The notes beneath the pieces were generated by a model. It saw nothing but the letters and a program-made list of their open reading frames with translations, had not been told where the DNA came from and ran no database searches. Position numbers and translations under genes: made by a program. Below, piece after piece: positions 34,352 through 42,677 of a DNA stretch of 64,000 bases; the first letter of the stretch is position 1, and each line of letters begins with the position of its first letter. Source of the DNA: JACVRM01 sp963755085 (GTDB taxonomy: Bacteria; Actinomycetota; Thermoleophilia; Gaiellales; Gaiellaceae). The stretch is from positions 62,001 through 126,000 of the forward strand of contig CAVWIN010000004.1 in NCBI GenBank assembly GCA_963755085.1, in the 5' to 3' direction.

Positions 34352-35401
34352 ATGTCCGGGATGGACGCACTCGTCGAGGAGCTCGACCGCTCGTTCCGTG
34401 AGGCGCAGGAGCGGATGTCCGACCCTGCCGTCTACAACGACCACCGCGAGGCGGCCGAGGTCGGCCGCCGGCTCAAGGAGCTCGAAGGCCCGCAGAAGCT
34501 GGCCCAGGAGTGGCTCACGGTGCGCGACGACCTCGATGCCGCGCGGGCCGACAGCGACCTGCGGGAGCTCGTCCCGGGGCTGGAGGAGCAGCTGCAGCAG
34601 CTCGAGGACGAGCTCAAGCTGGCGCTCGTCGAGAGCGACCCGGCCGACCGCAAGGACGTGATCGTCGAGGTCAGGCAGGGCGCGGGCGGCGACGAGGCGG
34701 CGCTCTGGGCGCGCGAGCTCTACCGGATGCTCACGCGCTACGCCGAGCGGCGCGGCTTCAAGGTCGAGGATCTCGGCATGAGCGAGAACGACTCGGGCGG
34801 CGTCAAGGAGGCGACCTTCGCGATCAAGGGCGACGGCGCCTTCTCGATCTTCAAGTGGGAGGGCGGCACGCACCGGGTGCAGCGCGTCCCGGAGACGGAG
34901 TCGCAGGGGCGGATCCACACGTCGACCGGGACCGTCGCGGTCATGCCGGAGGCCGAGGACGTCGACGTCCAGATCGACGAGAACGACCTCAAGATCGACG
35001 TCTACCGGTCGACCGGCCCCGGCGGCCAGAGCGTGAACACGACCGACTCGGCGGTGCGGATCACGCACCTGCCGACGGGCACCGTCGTCTCGATGCAGGA
35101 CGAGAAATCGCAGCTGCAGAACCGCCAGAAGGCGATGCGCGTCCTCCGGGCGCGGCTGCTCGAGGCCGAGCTGGCGAAGCAGCGCGCGGAGCTGGACGCC
35201 CAGCGTCGCTCGCAGGTCGGCAGCGGCGAGCGGGCCGAGAAGATCCGCACGTACAACTTCCCGGAGAACCGGGTCACCGACCACCGCGTGCACGTGACCG
35301 TGCACGCGCTCGAGAAGGTGCTCGGCGGCGAGCTCGACGAGTTCACCGAGGCGCTCGCGGCCGAGGACCGGCGGCGCGCGCTGGAAACCGCCGGGGTGTG
35401 A
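34352..35401 (+). CDS. prfA: Peptide chain release factor 1
   Basis: A 349-residue release factor: N-terminal coiled helices, GAGGDEAALWARELYRML, the stop-codon recognition segment RVPETESQGRIHTST (PET tripeptide, as in Gram-positive RF1) and the catalytic GGQ in STGPGGQSVNTTDSAVR. The C-terminus KIRTYNFPENRVTDHRV is complete. It reads UAA and UAG. Its GGQ glutamine would be methylated by the PrmC half of the next gene, which overlaps it (GTGA). Confidence 0.96.
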   Translation: MSGMDALVEELDRSFREAQERMSDPAVYNDHREAAEVGRRLKELEGPQKLAQEWLTVRDDLDAARADSDLRELVPGLEEQLQQLEDELKLALVESDPADRKDVIVEVRQGAGGDEAALWARELYRMLTRYAERRGFKVEDLGMSENDSGGVKEATFAIKGDGAFSIFKWEGGTHRVQRVPETESQGRIHTSTGTVAVMPEAEDVDVQIDENDLKIDVYRSTGPGGQSVNTTDSAVRITHLPTGTVVSMQDEKSQLQNRQKAMRVLRARLLEAELAKQRAELDAQRRSQVGSGERAEKIRTYNFPENRVTDHRVHVTVHALEKVLGGELDEFTEALAAEDRRRALETAGV

Positions 35402-36813
35402 CCGCCCGCGACGCGCTCCGCGAGGGCGCGGCGCGGCTCGAGGCGGCCGGCGTCCCCTCGCCGCGCGTCGACGCGGAGTTCCTGCTCGCGCACGTGCTCG
35501 GGACGACGCGTTCCGGGCTGGCGTTCGTCGACGAGGTCGGTTCCGTGGAGCAGTATTGGGCGCTCATCGCCCGCCGCGAGGCGCGTGAGCCGCTCGCGTA
35601 CGTCCTGGGCGAGTGGGGCTTCCGCGGGCTGACGCTGAAGGTCGACCGGCGCGTGCTCGTGCCGCGGCCCGAGACGGAGATCGTCGTCGAGCGCTGCCTG
35701 GCGCTGCTCGAAGGGCCGGCGGCCGTCGTCGACGTCGGCGTCGGGTCGGGCGCGATCGCGCTGGCGATCGCCCTCGAGCACCCGGGCGCGCGTGTGACCG
35801 GCATCGACCGCTCCGCCGGGGCGCTCGAGGTCGCGCGTGAGAACGCGGCCGCGCTCGGCCTGCAGGTCGAGCTGCTCGAGCGCGACGCCGCCTGGATCGG
35901 CGAGCGCGAGTGGGACATCGTCGTCGCCAATCCGCCGTACGTCGACCCGGGCGAGGTGTCGGCGCTCGAGCCGGAGGTGCGCGAGTGGGAGCCGCGCGAG
36001 GCGCTGGTCGGGCCGGGAACGACCGAGGTGATCGCCCGCGCGGCGCTGCGCGGCCTGCTGCCGGGCGGGCATCTCGTGCTCGAGGTTGCGGACGCGCGGG
36101 CGGACGAAGCGCGGGAGCTGCTGGAGGCGTTCGGCTACCAGGACGTGGTCGTCACCGAGGATCTCGCCGGCCGGCCGCGCGTCGTCGAGGGCCGCCGGCT
36201 TGGCGCGTCCGTTGAGGAGGTCGTCGCCGCGCTCCGCGCAGGGCGGCCCGTTGTGCTTCCGACCGACACGGTCTACGGCCTGTGCACCGAGCCCTCGGAG
36301 GAGGCGGTCGCCCGGCTCTACGAGGTCAAGGGGCGGCAGCCCGAGCAGCCGACCGCGCTGCTCGGCCGGGACGTGGACGCGCTGCTCGCGCTGGTTCCGG
36401 AGCTCGGCGGCCGCACGGAAGCGCTCCTGCGCGCCGTGCTGCCGGGGCCGTTCACGATCGTCGCTGCCGAACCCGGCGCGGCGGCTGCCGTGGCTGCCGC
36501 GGGGCAGCCCGGACGCGATCGGCCTGCGCGTGCCGGACGGGCCGGAGGCCCTGATGCGCGTGCTCGAGCACGTGCGGCGGTCGCGGCGACGAGCGCGAAC
36601 CTTCCCGGCGGGCGCGACCCGAGCCGCCCGCAGGACGTGCCGCTCCGCGATTGCCCGCTCCTCGACGGCGGCGACCTGCCCGGCGTGCCGTCCACCGTCG
36701 TCGACGTCACCGGCGACCAGCCGCGCATCCTGCGCGAAGGCGCCGTGCCGGCGCAGGAGGCGATGGCGGCATTCGCGCAGCCGTCGCCTAGTCGTCGCCG
36801 GAGTCGGGCTTGA
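35398..36813 (+). CDS. prmC: PrmC-TsaC fusion: release-factor methyltransferase + tRNA threonylcarbamoyl-AMP synthase
   Basis: One open frame of 471 residues. Residues 1-265 are PrmC: helical RF-binding domain, PRPETEIVVE, SAM-binding VVDVGVGSGAIALAIA and the catalytic NPPY at 178-181, ending RPRVVEGRR. Directly after, about 269-471 is a YrdC/Sua5-type domain: ALRAGRPVVLPTDTVYGL, GPFTIV, AATSANLPGG and ILREGAVP. Within it an extra base near 36463 and a missing one near 36577 put about 37 codons out of frame. The other frame there encodes the expected LPNPARRLPWL...DAIGLRVPDGPEAL segment. As written, the TsaC core is scrambled; corrected, it would be a full bifunctional protein. Confidence 0.85.
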   Translation: MTARDALREGAARLEAAGVPSPRVDAEFLLAHVLGTTRSGLAFVDEVGSVEQYWALIARREAREPLAYVLGEWGFRGLTLKVDRRVLVPRPETEIVVERCLALLEGPAAVVDVGVGSGAIALAIALEHPGARVTGIDRSAGALEVARENAAALGLQVELLERDAAWIGEREWDIVVANPPYVDPGEVSALEPEVREWEPREALVGPGTTEVIARAALRGLLPGGHLVLEVADARADEARELLEAFGYQDVVVTEDLAGRPRVVEGRRLGASVEEVVAALRAGRPVVLPTDTVYGLCTEPSEEAVARLYEVKGRQPEQPTALLGRDVDALLALVPELGGRTEALLRAVLPGPFTIVAAEPGAAAAVAAAGQPGRDRPARAGRAGGPDARARARAAVAATSANLPGGRDPSRPQDVPLRDCPLLDGGDLPGVPSTVVDVTGDQPRILREGAVPAQEAMAAFAQPSPSRRRSRA

Positions 36814-36931
36814 CCGGCGTCATGTCGCGCAGCGTGGCTGTCGTCCCTCGACCCGCGAAGTCGTGATGGCGAGCGCAGCGAGCCGCATTCCTCGGGTCGA
36901 TAACCGGCGGCGCGAGTATCCTCAGCCGCGC
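36814..36931 (+). promoter_or_regulatory. Intergenic region upstream of glyA with inverted repeat and -10
   Basis: TATCCT (36917-36922) ends nine bases before the glyA ATG. Upstream, TCGACCCG and CGGGTCGA form an 8-bp inverted repeat flanking a GCGAGCGCAGCGAGC tract. This could fold as a long hairpin or be a small repeat element; no riboswitch consensus was recognised. Confidence 0.35.
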
Positions 36932-38227
36932 ATGGCCGTCGCGAACCTGACGCTCGAGCAGCTGCGCACCGCGGGGCTCGCTGACATCGATCCCGAGATC
37001 GCCGATCTGCTCGGGCGCGAGCTCGAGCGCCAGCGGAACCAGATCGAGCTCATCGCCTCCGAGAACTTCACGTGGCCGAGCATGTTCGAGGCGATCGGGA
37101 GCGTGCCCACGAACAAGTACGCCGAGGGCTACCCGGGCAAGCGCTACTACGGCGGCTGCGAGGTCGTCGACGAGATCGAGCAGCTCGCGATCGACCGGGC
37201 CAAGGAGCTCTTCGGCGCCGACCACGCCAACGTCCAGCCGAACGCCGGCGCCGTCACCAACATGGCCGTCTACCTCGCAGTGCTCCAGCCGGGCGACACG
37301 ATCCTCTCGCTCGAGCTCTCACACGGCGGGCACCTCACGCATGGGCTCAAGGTCAACTTCTCGGGGCGGCTCTACACCATCGTCCACTACGGCGTCTCGC
37401 GGGAGACGGACATGGTCGACTACGACGACGTCCTGCGGATCGCGAAGGACGCGCAGCCGAAGCTGATCGTCTGCGGCGGCTCCGCGTACCCGCGCACGGT
37501 CGAGGCCAACCGCTTCCGCGAGATCGCCGACGAGGTGGGAGCGCTGCTGCTCTGCGACATGGCGCACTTCTCCGGCCTGGTCGCTGCGGGCCTGCACCCG
37601 AACCCCGTCCCGCACTGCGATTTCGTCACCTCGACGACGCACAAGACGCTGTCCGGGCCGCGCTCCGGTTTCATCCTCTGCAAGGAGGAGCACGCGACCG
37701 CCGTCGACCGCGCGATGTTCCCGGGGCTGCAGGGCGGGCCGCTCATGCACGCCATCGCCGCCAAGGCGGCCTGCTTCAAGATCGCGATGACCGAGCCGTT
37801 CCGTGACTACCAGCGTCAGATCCGCGCGAACGCCGACGCGCTCTCGGAGCGGCTCCAGGAGGGCGGCCTCGACGTGCTCACGGGCGGGACGGACACGCAT
37901 CTGCTCCAGCTCGACCTGCGCCGCACCGAGTGGTCCGGCAAGGACGCGGAGGAGCGCCTCGCCGAGGTCAACCTGACCGTGAACCGCAACACCGTGCCCT
38001 TCGACGAGCGGCCGCCGACGGTCGCCTCGGGCGTCCGCATCGGCACCCCGGCGGCGACGATGCGCGGCTTCGGCGAGGACGATTTCCGCGAGGTGGGGCG
38101 GATCATCGTCGACGCGCTCTCCGGGTCCGGTGTCGAGATCCCGGCGCTGGCCTCCGCGGCGACGGCCCTCTGCGACCGGCACCCGCTCTATCCGGGCTTC
38201 CGCGGCTACGCGACGTACGTCTCGTGA
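36932..38227 (+). CDS. glyA: Serine hydroxymethyltransferase
   Basis: A 431-residue SHMT: NQIELIASENFTWPSM, NKYAEGYPGKRYYGGCEVVD (substrate and THF binding), the PLP-binding DMAHFSGLVAAG and STTHKTLSGPRSG with the Schiff-base Lys. GTPAATMRGFGEDDF completes the C-terminal domain. It makes glycine and 5,10-methylene-THF from serine. It follows the prmC-tsaC gene by 118 bases and is followed by upp, the gene order of many Gram-positive bacteria. Confidence 0.96.
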   Translation: MAVANLTLEQLRTAGLADIDPEIADLLGRELERQRNQIELIASENFTWPSMFEAIGSVPTNKYAEGYPGKRYYGGCEVVDEIEQLAIDRAKELFGADHANVQPNAGAVTNMAVYLAVLQPGDTILSLELSHGGHLTHGLKVNFSGRLYTIVHYGVSRETDMVDYDDVLRIAKDAQPKLIVCGGSAYPRTVEANRFREIADEVGALLLCDMAHFSGLVAAGLHPNPVPHCDFVTSTTHKTLSGPRSGFILCKEEHATAVDRAMFPGLQGGPLMHAIAAKAACFKIAMTEPFRDYQRQIRANADALSERLQEGGLDVLTGGTDTHLLQLDLRRTEWSGKDAEERLAEVNLTVNRNTVPFDERPPTVASGVRIGTPAATMRGFGEDDFREVGRIIVDALSGSGVEIPALASAATALCDRHPLYPGFRGYATYVS

Positions 38228-38232
38228 GCGCG

Positions 38233-38871
38233 ATGACGGAGACCGAGATGCTCACCGTGGTGGCGCACCCGCTGGTGCAGCACAAGCTCTCGTACCTGCG
38301 GGACAAGGACACGCCCACCGTCCACTTCCGCAAGCTCGCCAACGAGGTGACGCTTCTCCTCACCTACGAGGCGACGAAGGACTTCCCGACCGAGGACGTC
38401 GAGATCGAGACGCCACTCGAGCGCATGACGACGCAGCGCATCTCCGGCAAGAAGGTCGCCGTGTGCCCGGTGCTGCGCGCCGGCGTCGGCATGCTCGAGG
38501 GCGTGCTGTCGCTCGTCTCGAGCGCGCGCGTCGGCTTCATCGGCCTCTACCGCGACGAGGAGACGCTCGAGCCGGTCGAGTACTACGTCAAGCTGCCGGC
38601 CGACCTCGACGAGCGCGACGCGATCGTGCTCGACCCGATGCTCGCCACCGGCAACTCGAGCTCGGCCGCGATCCAGCAGGTCAAGCGCGCCGGCGCGCGC
38701 TCCGTGACGCTCGTCTGCCTCGTCTCCGCGCCCGAGGGCATCGAGCACGTCCACGCCGAGCACCCCGACGTGCGGATCGTTACCGCCGCCGTCGACCGCG
38801 GGCTCAACGAGAAGGGCTACATCGTGCCCGGGCTCGGCGACGCCGGCGACCGCCTCTACGGCACCCGTTGA
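38233..38871 (+). CDS. upp: Uracil phosphoribosyltransferase
   Basis: A 212-residue enzyme: HPLVQHKLSYLRDKDT, the PRPP-binding loop LDPMLATGNSSSAAIQ (usually GGS; here GNS), and the uracil-binding C-terminal YIVPGLGDAGDRLYGT. It salvages uracil to UMP. ATG 38233 is five bases after the glyA stop; a GTG at 38224 is also possible. Bases 38872-38998 after it contain no convincing gene. Confidence 0.95.
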   Translation: MTETEMLTVVAHPLVQHKLSYLRDKDTPTVHFRKLANEVTLLLTYEATKDFPTEDVEIETPLERMTTQRISGKKVAVCPVLRAGVGMLEGVLSLVSSARVGFIGLYRDEETLEPVEYYVKLPADLDERDAIVLDPMLATGNSSSAAIQQVKRAGARSVTLVCLVSAPEGIEHVHAEHPDVRIVTAAVDRGLNEKGYIVPGLGDAGDRLYGTR

Positions 38872-38998
38872 TCCGCCCGCTTCGGCCGAGTGGCGTCGCC
38901 GGAGTCCACGACAGGGAGGTCGGAACATGCGGTTCGCGATCATCGCCCGGGCGAAGTCCGATCCCGCCCGAGCAGCTGGGGATGGCCGGCGCGCCCGC

Positions 38999-41009
38999 CT
39001 AGCGAGGCGCGGCCGTAGCGGGTGCGAGCAGGCCCGGGCGGCGCATGGCCTCGAGCCACACCGCCCGGGTCTCCTCGCGCGTCCCGAGCGCGGGGAGCCG
39101 CTCGACGACCCAGGCGGGCGCGGCGGCGGGAATCTCGCCCGTGATCGGCGCGATGCCCTGGAAGCGCGGCTCGGCCAGGTCTTCATGCGGGCCGATGAGC
39201 ACCTCGCTGAGCGTCTCGCCGGGCCGGATGCCGAGCAGCTCGATGTCAGCCTCGCCTTCGCCGCCGCCCTCGCGCCAGATGCGCTGTGCGAGCTCGCCGA
39301 CCGTGAGGACGACGGCGTCGGATGGGGCGGCGAGCTGGACGCCCGTCGCGGGCGAGCAGCGCGCCCTGTGCGGCGAGCGTGGCGGCGTGCGCCATCGTGA
39401 TCCAGTAGCGGAGCATCCCGGTATCGGTGACCGTGAGCGGCACGCCCGCGCGCGTCTGTCTGAGGAAGAGCTCGGACGCGCTGCCGGCGGAGCCGAGCAC
39501 GTTCACGAAGCGGACGGCCGCGCGGCGCGAGCCGCCGCGGCGCGCGGCGTACGCGGTGAGCTGCTCCATGAAGCGCTTGGTCCGGCCGTAGAAGCTGGCG
39601 GCGAGCGCCGCCTTGTCGGTCGACGCCACGACGACCGTGTCGACGCCGGCCTCGTCGGCGGCACGCAGGACGTTCCAGCTGCCGACCAGGTTGGTCTCGA
39701 CGAACTCGTCCGGGTAGCTCTCCGCCCAGTCGACGTGCTTGTACGCGGCGAGGTGGAAGACGATGTCCGGGCGCGCGGCGGCGATCTCGCGTTCGACGCG
39801 GCCGGGGTCGCGGATGTCGCAGAGCACGTGCTGCATCGCGGCGACCGCGGCGGGGTCGCGCGAGCGGCGGTCGGCGGTGAGTGCGGCCTCGTTGGTGTCG
39901 AGCACCGAGATGCGGTCCGGACGGAAGCCGAGGAGGAACGTGGTGAGCGCGGTGCCGATCGAACCGGCGCCGCCGGTGACGAGCACGCGGCGGCCGCCGA
40001 AGAGCTCCTGGAGCTCGAGCAGCGCCGGCACGGGGTCGCGCCGCTGCAGGACGGTCTGCCAGTCGAAGTCGTCGCGCGGCAGGCGGCGCGGCGCTCTTAA
40101 CAGGGACTGTCCCTGTAAAGAAACGGCGCGCTCGATGGCGCGGTAGGCGGCCTTCATGTCCGGCGAGCGGGCGGGATCCGGCTCGTTGATCTCGGCGACG
40201 AGGTACGGCACGGTCGCGGCGATGCGCGCGACGACCGGGTCGAGCTCGAGCTCGCCCGAGCCGTACGGCAGGCCCTCGCCGAGCAGGCCGTGGGCATCCG
40301 AGATGTGCGCGACCTCGGCCGCCGGCCCGAGCTCCTCCACGTAGCGGGCCAGGCCGAGATCGTCCGCCGAAGCGAGCCCGAACAGCGAGCCATAGGCGGC
40401 GGCGAAGTTGCGGAACAGCGCGGCGTGCGACGTGTCGAACGTGAAGCGGAGCTCCGGAACCCGCTCGCGCCAGGCCAGCAGGTCGCGCCAGTGGCCGCCG
40501 ACGGGCGACAGGAACACGCCGCCGGTGCGCATGCGCAGGACGGGCGGGACGTTCTCGATGCACGGCGTCACGCCGCGTGCCAGGCACGTGTCGGCGTAGA
40601 AGCGCAGGAACGCCTCCACCGTCTGGTCGTCCAGATCGCCCCCCGCCGCGTACTCCTCCGGGCTCATCGGCGCGAAGAGGTGGATGGTGAGGACGGGCGA
40701 GCCGATCGCCCGCGCGAACTCGGCGGAGCGCTCGATGCCGGCGCGCGCCTCGTCGTCGAGCCGGTCGACGCGCACGAAGGCGCCGCTCGGCCAGGAGACA
40801 GGTGCCTCGGCCGTCCAGGTGAAGCCCGCCGGCGCGGCCGCCTCGCGGACGGTCTCGACCGCACACGCGAGCGCATCGTCGTCGGCGATGTGCCGCGCGA
40901 AGAGCGCGACCTCCAGGCCACGCCACGGTCCGCCATCGAGGCGCTCGGCGAGCTGGTCAGCCTCGGGTGCGGCCTTGAGCAGCGGTATGGGCGTGGAGCC
41001 AGTCGACAT
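38999..41009 (-). pseudogene. Fusion of sugar-isomerase TIM barrel and NDP-sugar dehydratase, +1 frameshift near 39343
   Basis: Residues 1-280 form a xylose-isomerase-like barrel (LTIHLFAPMSPEEYA, ENVPPVLRMRTGG, RFTFDTSHAALF, VAHISDAHG, LVAEINEPDP), with acidic and His metal ligands as in sugar isomerases/epimerases. From about 335 to the end it is a CapD/FlaA1-type dehydratase: RRVLVTGGAGSIGTAL, FHLAAYKHVDWAE, VVASTDKAA and RYWITMAHAATLAAQGALLA. The linker contains a palindrome (40100-40116). In a GGG run at 39342-39344 one extra base ends the reading; the next frame resumes GVQLAAPSDAVVLTVGELAQ and ends properly at 38999 (LGIRPGETLSEVLIGPHED). Corrected length is about 669 residues. Part of the sugar-nucleotide operon. 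Confidence 0.8.
40097..40119. repeat. Palindrome ACAGGGAC-T-GTCCCTGT inside a coding linker
   Basis: Perfect 8-bp arms at 40100-40107 and 40109-40116, extended to 11 bp with one mismatch. It is translated in frame as SLQGQSLL between the two enzyme domains. The core GGGACTGTCCC resembles the palindromes at 10974 and 12117. Confidence 0.7.
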
Positions 41010-41829
41010 AGTCCGAGATTGCTCTCTCCAGCGGACGAGGCGTGAACCGTATCGACGGGCCGTCGCCCCGGTAGCTCTCGTTCTCGCCTTCCGGAAGGTT
41101 CCCTCCCGGCGTGTCGACCTGGGAGGAGGAGGCGGCGGCCTCGATGACGAGCTCCGCGGCGCGGATCAGTGGCGTGCCGATTCCGCTCGAGAACGTGGCC
41201 GGCTCCCAGGCGGCGCCGGCGACGATGCGCTCGAGGCCGTCGACGACGTCGTCGACGTAGACGAAGTCCCGCGTGCGCAGCGGGTCGCCCGGGATGGTGA
41301 TCGGCTCGTCCGCCAGCGCGCGGGCGGCGAACGCGGCGATCGCCCCCGTGGCTCCCTCCGACGCGACCTGCCCCGGCCCGAACACCGAGGGCAGCCGGAC
41401 GACCGCCGACGGCCACCAGTGCAGCCTGCAGACGAGCTCGCCGAGACGCTTGGAGAAGGCGTACTCGTCGGGCGGCGGCTCGAGCGCGGCGCGGATCGTC
41501 GACGGGTAGACGAAGCCGGCGCCGTGGTGCTCGGCGCCCTCGAGCAGGTTCAGGGTCGTGCCGGCGTTCTCGCGCACGGCGCGCGCCGGGTCGCGCGCGG
41601 ACGACGCGGGGTCCGGGACGCCGGCGAAGTGCAGAACCGCGTCGCAGCCCTCGATCAGGTCCCGCGCAGCGAGGTCGCCGGCGTCCATCGCGACGGCGCC
41701 CTCGGGGACGCTGCTCCGCTCGCGCCCGCCGGGCCGGACGAGCGGCACGACCTCGTGCCCCCGCTCGCGCAGCAGCTCCGTGGTGCGTGAGCCGAGGAAC
41801 CCGGACGCGCCGGTGACGAGGAGCTTCAC
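40957..41829 (-). CDS. NAD-dependent epimerase/dehydratase (nucleotide-sugar type)
   Basis: A 290-residue extended SDR: KLLVTGASGFLGSRTTELL (dinucleotide loop GxxGxxG), LHFAGVPDP, STIRA, the catalytic YAFSKRLGE (Tyr-x3-Lys), RLPSVFGPGQ and RDFVYVDDVVDGL. It would epimerise or dehydrate an NDP-sugar. GTG 41829 overlaps the stop of the upstream epimerase. Its 3' end overlaps the isomerase-dehydratase start by 53 bases, keeping the operon tight. Confidence 0.87.
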   Translation of the reverse strand: MKLLVTGASGFLGSRTTELLRERGHEVVPLVRPGGRERSSVPEGAVAMDAGDLAARDLIEGCDAVLHFAGVPDPASSARDPARAVRENAGTTLNLLEGAEHHGAGFVYPSTIRAALEPPPDEYAFSKRLGELVCRLHWWPSAVVRLPSVFGPGQVASEGATGAIAAFAARALADEPITIPGDPLRTRDFVYVDDVVDGLERIVAGAAWEPATFSSGIGTPLIRAAELVIEAAASSSQVDTPGGNLPEGENESYRGDGPSIRFTPRPLERAISDYVDWLHAHTAAQGRTRG

Positions 41830-42677
41830 GCGGCGACGCACTCGCGGAGGTACTCCGCGACGCTGTACCGGTACTCGAAGGGCGTGATGAAGCGGCAGGA
41901 GGCGCCCCCGGCGCCGGGCCGCCCGTGCGCGAACGCGGCGAGGTCGGCGACCGTGACAGCCTCGGCGGCGACGTTGGCCGGCCCCTCGAGCGGGGCGTCG
42001 AGCATGATCTGCGCCGCGTCGGCGACGTGCGCCACTCCGATCGTCCCGGCGCCCGGATCGACCTCCAGCGGCTCGCCGGCGGCCGCGAGCCGGCGGAACT
42101 TGTCCACCACGGTCTGCGACTCGGCGCGGGCGTGCTCGACGGCGCTCGGCCCGTAGAGGATCCCGAGCCGGAAGAGCCCAAGCGGGAAGCCGTGCCGCCG
42201 CGCGAACATGTCCAGGCAGAGCTCGGCGTAGATCTTCGAGAGGTGGGCGAGGTCGCCCTGCGCGCCGTACGCGTGACCGGTATCGACGTCGCCCGTCAAG
42301 TCCGGGCCGTAGACGTGCAGCGAGCTGGCGTAGGCGACCGGCAGGCCGCCCGCGTTCGCGACCGCCTCGGCCACGCGCCGGACCCCGCTGAGGTTCGTCT
42401 CCTCGGTGTAGTCCGGCTGGACCTCGGCCAGCGGCCGGGAGGCCTGGGCGGCAAGGACGAGCACGCGGTCCGGCCGCTCCGCCATCACCCCGTCGAGCGC
42501 GCGGCGTTCACGGATGTCCACGGTGACGACGCGGGCGCCGCGCAGCTCGAGCGGCGCCAGCTGTCCGCGGTCGGTCGCCCACCAGTTGTCGGCGAGCACG
42601 ACCTCGTCGCCGCGGTCGAGCGCCAGCTCGGCGGCTCTCGCGCCCAGGTAGCCCGCCCCGAGGACGAGCAGCTTCAC
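41826..42677 (-). CDS. NAD-dependent epimerase-like protein, catalytic Tyr not evident
   Basis: A 283-residue extended SDR with KLLVLGAGYLGARAAELAL, VLVLAAQASRPLAEV, YASSLHVYGPDL and RLGILYGPSAVEH. Where YxxxK is expected the sequence reads GDLAHLSKIYAEL: the Lys is present, but no Tyr lies four residues before it. It may use another residue, be a non-catalytic binding protein, or belong to a divergent clade. GTG 42677 overlaps the dehydrogenase stop by one base. Confidence 0.8.
   Translation of the reverse strand: MKLLVLGAGYLGARAAELALDRGDEVVLADNWWATDRGQLAPLELRGARVVTVDIRERRALDGVMAERPDRVLVLAAQASRPLAEVQPDYTEETNLSGVRRVAEAVANAGGLPVAYASSLHVYGPDLTGDVDTGHAYGAQGDLAHLSKIYAELCLDMFARRHGFPLGLFRLGILYGPSAVEHARAESQTVVDKFRRLAAAGEPLEVDPGAGTIGVAHVADAAQIMLDAPLEGPANVAAEAVTVADLAAFAHGRPGAGGASCRFITPFEYRYSVAEYLRECVAA

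Noticed and set aside
38872..38998. Short frame starting at ATG 38927 after upp
   Set aside because: MRFAIIARAKSDP looks protein-like, but the frame then becomes Arg/Ala-rich and runs antisense into the dehydratase gene. It could be a scrap of a YciI-like gene, but the support is too thin to annotate.
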